This document shows, piece after piece, positions 5,549-10,491 of a DNA stretch of 10,491 nt. The position numbers were made by a program, and so were the translations under genes. The stretch is from Patescibacteria group bacterium. Lineage in GTDB: Bacteria; Patescibacteriota; Kazan-3B-28. The stretch covers positions 1 through 10,491 of the forward strand of contig JAKLDB010000012.1 in NCBI GenBank assembly GCA_022703745.1, given 5' to 3'. The notes beneath the pieces are model-generated. The model ran no database searches. It was given only the letters and a program-made list of their open reading frames with translations, and had not been told where the DNA came from. How positions within the stretch are numbered: position 1 is the stretch's first letter; the number at the start of each line of letters is the position of its first letter.

Positions 5549-6270
5549 TTTTTAGTTGCAATAGCTAGTAGACTACTCCCCCATGGTAGAGGATCTCCAT
5601 GGGATAGGAAGTTGGCTTCGGACTTGCTTAAATTAATTAGAAATTTTCCCAACATCCCAGGAGTTTCAACGTAAGATGTTTTTGGTTTGGATTTTTTTGT
5701 TAGCAATCTAACTAACACAACCATTGGAAAAGTGAACCAGAAGAATGGGGAGATGAATTTTGTATCGAATCCTGCTTGTGCGAATTTCTGTTTCAATTCT
5801 TTGGCAGAATATCTCCGATAATGTTGAAGGGCTTTATCGTGTGCAGAAAATAGCCACTGATATGCCGGTACGGTAATAAATACATAACCATTTGGTTTTA
5901 GAGCTTGGTGCCAGCTACTTAGAGCACTAATGTCGTCTTCAATGTGTTCTAGGACATCAAATGCAGTTATGAGATCAAATTGGGTGTTAGTGGGGATACT
6001 TGTTCCGTCAATTTGAATAAGCGAATCGTAGGCCCGTTTGAATCGGCAGTATTCCAATGCATCCGTGCTTACATCTGCACCTATTACTTTCCCCCACTCT
6101 TTAAGCCAAAGGTAGTTTATACCAGTACCACAACCAATATCTAAGATATCTAAATTGTTGTTTGGGGGAAGATATTTTCCCAAGACTTTTTGCAAAACTT
6201 CCCTGCGGCCAATATGCCACCAGTAGTTTCTTTCTTCCTGCTCCATTTTGGCTATTTCTGGGAGTTCCAT
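5545..6270 (-). CDS. Class I SAM-dependent methyltransferase
   Basis: 241 residues from the ATG at 6270. SAM-binding motif I is ILDIGCGTG at 42-50, followed by an acidic strand end VIGADVS at 62-68, then FDLITAFDVLEHIEDD at 98-113 and the LKPNGYVFITVPAY region at 124-137. The N-terminus (MEQEERNYWWHIGRREVL) and the SAHDKALQHYRRYS segment at 142-155 are typical of methyltransferases found among surface-polysaccharide genes. The hydrophobic stretch 173-190 may touch the membrane. An open frame continues upstream to 6519, but that part reads through the complement of the tRNA gene and is not believable protein. The gene begins the minus-strand unit with GtrA and the glycosyltransferase. The substrate is unknown; a lipid-linked sugar or isoprenoid is a reasonable inference. 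Confidence 0.85.
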   Translation of the reverse strand: MELPEIAKMEQEERNYWWHIGRREVLQKVLGKYLPPNNNLDILDIGCGTGINYLWLKEWGKVIGADVSTDALEYCRFKRAYDSLIQIDGTSIPTNTQFDLITAFDVLEHIEDDISALSSWHQALKPNGYVFITVPAYQWLFSAHDKALQHYRRYSAKELKQKFAQAGFDTKFISPFFWFTFPMVVLVRLLTKKSKPKTSYVETPGMLGKFLINLSKSEANFLSHGDPLPWGSSLLAIATKK

Positions 6271-6276
6271 AAACCT

Positions 6277-6282
6277 ATTATA
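6277..6282 (-). promoter_or_regulatory. -10 box of the methyltransferase operon
   Basis: Perfect TATAAT on the minus strand, separated by only AGGTTT from the ATG at 6270. Initiation at a normal distance falls at the start codon, suggesting a leaderless transcript. Its -35 region, at 18-nt spacing, is TTATAC, a weak match that overlaps the opposing -10 box. Confidence 0.6.
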
Positions 6283-6301
6283 CGGGTATGGAAGTTTCGG
6301 G

Positions 6302-6307
6302 TATAAT
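6302..6307 (+). promoter_or_regulatory. -10 box of the tRNA-Pro/proS operon
   Basis: Perfect TATAAT 24 nt before the tRNA. Transcription would start near 6314, leaving a leader of roughly 18 nt to be trimmed by RNase P. The -35 at 18-nt spacing is TTATAC (6278-6283), overlapping the -10 of the divergent methyltransferase promoter. No other promoter is seen before argS or capA. Confidence 0.6.
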
Positions 6308-6331
6308 AAACCCGTCGTGGAGCTGATTTCT

Positions 6332-6407
6332 CGGGGTGTGGCGCAGCTGGTAGCGCGCCGCGTTTGGGACGCGGAGGTCGCACGTTCGAATCGTGTCACC
6401 CCGACCA
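6332..6407 (+). tRNA. tRNA-Pro (anticodon TGG), CCA encoded
   Basis: A full cloverleaf can be drawn. The acceptor stem CGGGGTG (6332-6338) pairs with CACCCCG (6397-6403). The D arm has GCGC stems at 6341-6344 and 6353-6356. The anticodon stem is CCGCG/CGCGG (6358-6362, 6370-6374) with loop TTTGGGA and anticodon TGG at 6365-6367. The variable loop is AGGTC, and the T arm has loop TTCGAAT (6385-6391). Discriminator A is followed by an encoded CCA (6405-6407). Length is 76 nt, with no intron. The UGG anticodon can read all CCN codons by wobble. It lies 14 nt before proS. Confidence 0.97.
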
Positions 6408-6421
6408 GGTAAAATAGATTT

Positions 6422-7696
6422 ATGCGGTATTCCAAGTCTTTTCTAAAAACAACTAAAGAAACTCCAAAAGAGGCAGAGCTAGTAAGCCACCAGTATCTGC
6501 TGAGGGGTGGATTTGTCACTCCCTTAGGAGCTGGGATCTATACATATCTCCCAATGGGATTTAGAGTATTCCGTAAGATCTACGGGATTATTGTCGAGGA
6601 GCTGAACAGAATAGGGGTGGAAGATATGGTTATGCCGGTTGTCCATCCTGCACGACCATGGAAAGAGACGAATAGGTTTTTTGAAATCGGACCAGAGTTG
6701 TGGAAGATAAAGAACAGGTCGGAAGAGGATTTTGTATTGGCAATGACACACGAAGAGATTGTTACGGATGCAGCTAAGAAAGTGATTTACTCATACAAGG
6801 ATTTACCCAAGCTGGTTGGGCAGATTCAGACTAAGGTGCGAGATGAAGCCAGACCACGTGGTGGGCTGTTGCGGTTGCGTGAATTTACTATGCAAGATGC
6901 TTATTCATTTGATAGAGATGAAAAAGGATTGGATATGGCTTATGAGAAGTTTATTGGGGCATATGAGAAGATCTTTGGAAGAGTTGGGGTAAAGACTTTG
7001 ATTATTGAATCCGATACCGGAGCCATGGGCGGAAGTGGAGCCCATGAGTTTATGATGATTGCAGATAGTGGAGAAGATAAGATAGTTTCGGATGGTGAGA
7101 GAGCAGTAAATGCAGAGAAACTAGGGATTACTAGAGAAGATGATTTGAAGTCAGTGGATTCCCGCAGAAAGATAGAGGTGTTTTTTGGAGCTGGAAAGAA
7201 AGTAGAGTTTTTGCGTGGAATTGAGGTGGGAAATATCTTTAAGCTCGGAACCAAGTACTCTATTCCCCAGAAACTGATGTATATAGATGAGAATAATGAA
7301 CAACATCCTGTGATTATGGGGAGCTATGGCATAGGGGTGGATAGGCTGGTGGCAGCAATTGTAGAAGCTAGCCATGACGACAAAGGAATTATCTGGCCAC
7401 TTTCAGTAGCGCCTTTTAAGGTGCATCTGGTGAGTATTGGGAATGATCCAGCAATTATTGCTACTGCTACAAAAGTTTACGAAGACTTGCAGAATGCAGG
7501 GATAGAAGTTTTCTATGATGACCGAGAAGAAGTCAGTGCGGGTGAGAAGTTCTCGGATGCAGATCTTATCGGCATCCCCTACCGGATTACCATTAGCAAC
7601 AAAACGTTGGCAGAGAATTCTGCAGAGATTAAGATGCGCAATGAATCTGAAGCTAGATTAGTGAAATTAGTTGATATTACTAAAGAGCTTCGATGA
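6422..7696 (+). CDS. proS: Prolyl-tRNA synthetase, short form without the editing insertion
   Basis: 424 residues. This class II synthetase attaches proline to tRNA-Pro. Seen: motif 1 region GAGIYTYLPMGFRVF at 36-50 with MPVVHPARPW at 71-80, the THEE loop at 109-112, motif 2 RDEARPRGGLLRLREF at 140-155 followed by TMQDAYSFD, and motif 3 MGSYGIGVDRLVAAIVE at 299-315. The HGTP-type anticodon-binding domain runs from about 331 to 424 (FYDDREEVSAGEKFSDADLIG). The E. coli enzyme has about 570 residues because of a roughly 180-residue YbaK-like editing insertion between motifs 2 and 3; here only about 130 residues separate them, so that domain is absent. The gene follows tRNA-Pro by 14 nt and its TGA overlaps the argS ATG. 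There is no convincing Shine-Dalgarno; an AGGT lies 11 nt upstream, at the tRNA end. Confidence 0.96.
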   Translation: MRYSKSFLKTTKETPKEAELVSHQYLLRGGFVTPLGAGIYTYLPMGFRVFRKIYGIIVEELNRIGVEDMVMPVVHPARPWKETNRFFEIGPELWKIKNRSEEDFVLAMTHEEIVTDAAKKVIYSYKDLPKLVGQIQTKVRDEARPRGGLLRLREFTMQDAYSFDRDEKGLDMAYEKFIGAYEKIFGRVGVKTLIIESDTGAMGGSGAHEFMMIADSGEDKIVSDGERAVNAEKLGITREDDLKSVDSRRKIEVFFGAGKKVEFLRGIEVGNIFKLGTKYSIPQKLMYIDENNEQHPVIMGSYGIGVDRLVAAIVEASHDDKGIIWPLSVAPFKVHLVSIGNDPAIIATATKVYEDLQNAGIEVFYDDREEVSAGEKFSDADLIGIPYRITISNKTLAENSAEIKMRNESEARLVKLVDITKELR

Positions 7697-9447
7697 AACT
7701 GGCTTACAATATTGAACAAGAAGTCACTTGTGCCATAAAGAAGATATGGCCGACTGTTGATGTAAAGATAGATATCGTTACACCTCCAAACAAAGAGTTT
7801 GGAGATTATTCTTGTGCCGTAGCGTTATCTCTAGCAAAAGTTGTTGGCGCAAATCCACTTGAGGTGGCAGAGAAGATAAAGAATGGGTTGGGAGAGATTG
7901 AATACGTAGAAGAAGTTACCGTAACCAAACCTGGTTATGTGAACTTTAAGCTAGATTACCCGAGATTAGCTAAAGCAGTAATGACCAAGCCGAATCTTTT
8001 GGTAGGAAGCCCAATGAATATTAGCGTGGAGCATACTTCGGTAAACCCCAATAAGGCAGCCCATATCGGGCATCTTAGGAATGCCTGTTTGGGAGATTCT
8101 TTAGCACGGATTCTGCGGGGGGTTGGACACACCGTGGAAGTGCAAAACTACATAGATGATTTAGGTGTACAGGTGGCAGATAGCGTAGTGGCGTTTGAGA
8201 CTTTTGGAGATGCACCGGAGGATCAAGAGATAGATAAGTGGATGTGGAAGATATATGCGGATATCAATGAAAAATATCAAGCCAATCCGAAATTACTTGA
8301 AAGAAGAGAGAAAGTCTTGGTAGAAATGGAAAAGGGAGAAAGTGAAACAGCAAAACAGATAGTGGAGAAGATTGTGGCGGCACAAGAAAAAACATTTTCT
8401 CGTTTTGGAATCAATTATGATCTACTAGTTTACGAACACGATATTATCAACAACAAGTTGTGGGAGAATTTGTTTGATCGTCTGAAAAAAGAAAAGCTAA
8501 TTGTAAAAGCAGCTTCTGGAAACCATAAGGGTGCTTGGGTGGTAAAGTTTGGTGAAACAGAGAGAGAAGATAAGATTTTGGTCAAAAGCAATGGGATGCT
8601 AACATACACTGCAAAAGATTTGGCATATGCTTTGTGGAAGTTTGGAAAAACAAATGAAATGAAAGGATATGAGAATAGACTTTCCCCTATTGCCCACCAT
8701 TACAACGTAATAGATGAGAGACAGACCTATCCACAGGCAGTAATCAAGCATGTAATGGAAAAGCTTGGTTACCAGCAAGCAGCAAAGAATTATTCGCATC
8801 TTGGATATGGTGTAGTGAAGTTGTCTGACAACGCTACAAAACAATTGGGGATTGAGTTTGCAGAGAACGGAGAGAAAGCACACTCAATGTCAGGACGAGC
8901 AGGAATTGGTGTAATGGTGGATGATTTAGTGGAGACAACTATTGCCCAACAGAGAAAAGAGCATTCTACCGAGAAAGATGTAGCAGAAAAGATTGCGGTT
9001 GGCTCAATTCGCTACTATATGTTGAAATCTCGTCCAGAAAGAGAAATTGTGTTCGATTTTGATGAAGCCCTTAGAACAGATGGCAATACTGGCGTATATC
9101 TGCAATATGCCTATGCTAGGGCAAATAGTATTATTACTAAATTTAAGGGAAGTTTGTCTGATGTAAAGATGCCCAAACAACTGAATGATCAAGAGCGAGA
9201 TTTGATCAAGGTGCTCGGCGAACTTGATGATTTTATACAAATTGCTACAGAGAAAACAGACCCGTCAGTAATGTGTGACTACGCTTATAAACTTGCCAAT
9301 ACTTTTGCTAAATTTTACGAAACTAGTCCCGTGATGAAGGCTGATGATGATACCAAAATTTTTCGTGGTAACTTAGTAGTTCACTACCAATTATCGCTTG
9401 GAATCGTGTTGGATTTGCTCGGAATCCCCAAACTGACTAAAATTTAA
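7693..9447 (+). CDS. argS: Arginyl-tRNA synthetase
   Basis: 584 residues, normal for bacterial ArgRS. This class I synthetase charges tRNA-Arg. Seen: N-terminal Add-1-like domain (~1-100; FGDYSCAVALSLAK at 36-49 is typical), the HIGH signature in NPNKAAHIGHLRNACLGD at 118-135, VQNYIDDLGVQ at 150-160, and LTYTAKDLAYALWKFG at 303-318. KAHSMSGRAGIGVMVDDL at 395-412 stands where KMSKS would be, a relaxed form such as many ArgRS have. The DALR-type anticodon-binding domain runs from ~455 to 584, starting DEALRTDGNTGVYLQYAYARA. The start overlaps the proS stop by 4 nt (ATGA), implying translational coupling; a weak AAAGAG precedes it. No truncation or frameshift is seen. Confidence 0.96.
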   Translation: MKLAYNIEQEVTCAIKKIWPTVDVKIDIVTPPNKEFGDYSCAVALSLAKVVGANPLEVAEKIKNGLGEIEYVEEVTVTKPGYVNFKLDYPRLAKAVMTKPNLLVGSPMNISVEHTSVNPNKAAHIGHLRNACLGDSLARILRGVGHTVEVQNYIDDLGVQVADSVVAFETFGDAPEDQEIDKWMWKIYADINEKYQANPKLLERREKVLVEMEKGESETAKQIVEKIVAAQEKTFSRFGINYDLLVYEHDIINNKLWENLFDRLKKEKLIVKAASGNHKGAWVVKFGETEREDKILVKSNGMLTYTAKDLAYALWKFGKTNEMKGYENRLSPIAHHYNVIDERQTYPQAVIKHVMEKLGYQQAAKNYSHLGYGVVKLSDNATKQLGIEFAENGEKAHSMSGRAGIGVMVDDLVETTIAQQRKEHSTEKDVAEKIAVGSIRYYMLKSRPEREIVFDFDEALRTDGNTGVYLQYAYARANSIITKFKGSLSDVKMPKQLNDQERDLIKVLGELDDFIQIATEKTDPSVMCDYAYKLANTFAKFYETSPVMKADDDTKIFRGNLVVHYQLSLGIVLDLLGIPKLTKI

Positions 9448-9450
9448 TTT

Positions 9451-10482
9451 GTGTTTAAGACCAAAGGAGCTAACTGGAGTATATTCTTGCTGGTAGCGGT
9501 CGTCTTTGTTGGCGCCGGACTTTGGTATGCAGCTATCCGTCCAGGGTTAGATGAGAACGGGGTGTTGCCCACTAATAGGTCTAGCGAGATCACTGTGTTG
9601 GCTGGTGGAGATGTGAATCTTGGACGACAAACGGGACAGAAAATCTTGGCAGGTGAGATAGATTATCCATTTGTAAATATTGCCGATACCCTAAAGTTGG
9701 CAGATATCGCTTTTGTTAATCTAGAAAGCCAATTAGCAGATTTGGGTGGTGAGACACAGTCCCCCACTTCGGAGTATCGGTTTGCTGGGCCTCCTGAGGG
9801 CGCACAGAGCTTAGCGAATGCAGGAATAGATATTGTGTCTTTGGCCAATAATCATTTATGGGATTATGGCAAGAAAGCGTTTGATTCCACTTTGGCGGCA
9901 CTTTCGGCAATGAATGTAAAATATGTCGGTGCCAATATGGATCCTGAGAAAGTTTGGGATCCACAGATTATTGAAGTGAAAGGCAAGAAGATTGCGTTTT
10001 TGGCAATGACGAATTTGTTAAATGGATATGAAAATGCGGGTGCAGGAAAATATGTGGCATTCCAAGATGGAGTGAAGATGATACAAGAGATTGGAAAAGT
10101 GAAGGATAGTGTAGATTGGGTAATTGTGTCACTACATAGCGGGGCGGAGTATGTAGAGAGTCCAAGCTCGGCATTACAGAAAATGGCACATGATTTTGTT
10201 GATGCCGGAGCAGATGTAATTCTAGGAGGTCATCCCCATGTTCCACAGAAGATAGAGGTATACAACGATAAGCCAATATTCTATTCGTTGGGTAATTTTG
10301 CTTTCTGGCAGCCATTTTCTTTCTGGACACAGAATAGCTTCTTGGCAAAGCTAAAGCTTACTGAACCACATCAGGTGCAGTATGAGATTGTTCCAGTAAA
10401 AGCAGGTTGGCAACCTTCTCTGTTACTTGATGAAGCTTCTATACAGCAACTAGAAAGTAGGCTGTATTCGGCTAGTGAATAG
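9451..10482 (+). CDS. Membrane-anchored CapA-family (PGA_cap) metallophosphatase-like protein
   Basis: 343 residues with a GTG start 3 nt after the argS stop; no in-frame ATG lies early enough to keep the fold. An N-terminal membrane helix at ~10-27 (IFLLVAVVFVGAGLW) after a basic start puts the rest outside the cell. CapA-fold motifs are: AGGDVNLGR at 51-59, FVNLESQL at 88-95, SLANNHLWDYG at 130-140, SLHSGAEY at 227-234 (often HWGxEY in relatives), GGHPHVPQ at 259-266 and YSLGNF at 278-283. These correspond to the metal-binding and active-site segments of calcineurin-like phosphoesterases. The family includes poly-gamma-glutamate capsule proteins, but in organisms like this no capB/C neighbours are present, so a poly-glutamate role should not be assumed. 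A cell-envelope role is likely. Its tie to argS is probably only shared transcription. The 9 bases after the stop show nothing. Confidence 0.87.
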   Translation: MFKTKGANWSIFLLVAVVFVGAGLWYAAIRPGLDENGVLPTNRSSEITVLAGGDVNLGRQTGQKILAGEIDYPFVNIADTLKLADIAFVNLESQLADLGGETQSPTSEYRFAGPPEGAQSLANAGIDIVSLANNHLWDYGKKAFDSTLAALSAMNVKYVGANMDPEKVWDPQIIEVKGKKIAFLAMTNLLNGYENAGAGKYVAFQDGVKMIQEIGKVKDSVDWVIVSLHSGAEYVESPSSALQKMAHDFVDAGADVILGGHPHVPQKIEVYNDKPIFYSLGNFAFWQPFSFWTQNSFLAKLKLTEPHQVQYEIVPVKAGWQPSLLLDEASIQQLESRLYSASE

Positions 10483-10491
10483 GTATAAAAA

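Noticed and set aside
6308..6421. T-box riboswitch upstream of proS
   Set aside because: The space before proS is taken by a complete tRNA-Pro; there is no T-box consensus or antiterminator.
6271..6519. N-terminal 83-residue extension of the methyltransferase frame
   Set aside because: It is the complement of the tRNA-Pro gene and the start of proS, has no family match I can see, and a perfect -10 box lies just before the internal ATG at 6270.
9968..10348. 126-codon minus-strand ORF inside the CapA-like gene
   Set aside because: It is antisense to well-conserved CapA motifs; composition is not protein-like and there is no promoter or domain.
1..10491. UGA recoded as glycine
   Set aside because: TGA ends proS and the methyltransferase at overlaps with correctly placed next starts, and the proteins need no read-through.
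1..10491. CRISPR array, insertion sequence or rRNA
   Set aside because: No regularly spaced direct repeats, transposase motifs or rRNA-like segments were seen on either strand.

Overview
The window reads as a stretch of a small-genome bacterium of the Candidate Phyla Radiation (Patescibacteria). The clues are a compact layout with 3-4 nt gaps and overlaps, short versions of housekeeping enzymes (a prolyl-tRNA synthetase of about 424 residues with no editing insertion), almost no Shine-Dalgarno sequences, and large secreted beta-rich proteins beside polyprenyl-sugar genes. TGA is used as a genuine stop (proS, the methyltransferase), which argues against the Gracilibacteria/Absconditabacteria lineages that recode it. 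Placement below the phylum cannot be made from this sequence alone.

Left block (1-3196, + strand) is a cell-surface locus. It holds the last codons of a secreted protein, a strong intrinsic terminator, a membrane protein with a DUF916/WxL-interacting-protein-like ectodomain plus two LysM-like domains (190-1629), and a secreted protein with three tandem phage tail-collar-like repeats, six HxH motifs and a C-terminal WxL-like domain (1658-3196). The combination resembles the WxL/WIP surface systems of Firmicutes, rebuilt with tail-fibre modules and LysM domains. This is the most unusual part of the window.

Centre-left (3197-4334, + strand): a perfect TATAAT box and a REP-like palindrome lead into a 49-codon basic small ORF whose stop codon directly abuts miaA (tRNA dimethylallyltransferase).

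Centre (4303-6270, - strand): a three-gene unit transcribed methyltransferase, then GtrA-like membrane protein, then dolichyl-phosphate-glucose-synthase-like glycosyltransferase. It probably makes and flips a polyprenyl-phosphate sugar for surface glycans. The last gene runs tail-to-tail into miaA with a 32-bp overlap. Two genes have a -10 box only 6-7 nt before the start codon, suggesting leaderless transcripts.

Right block (6302-10482, + strand): divergent from the methyltransferase, a promoter leads into tRNA-Pro(TGG), then proS, argS (4-nt overlap) and a membrane-anchored CapA-type protein (3-nt gap). The tRNA for proline and the enzyme that charges it appear to be co-transcribed.
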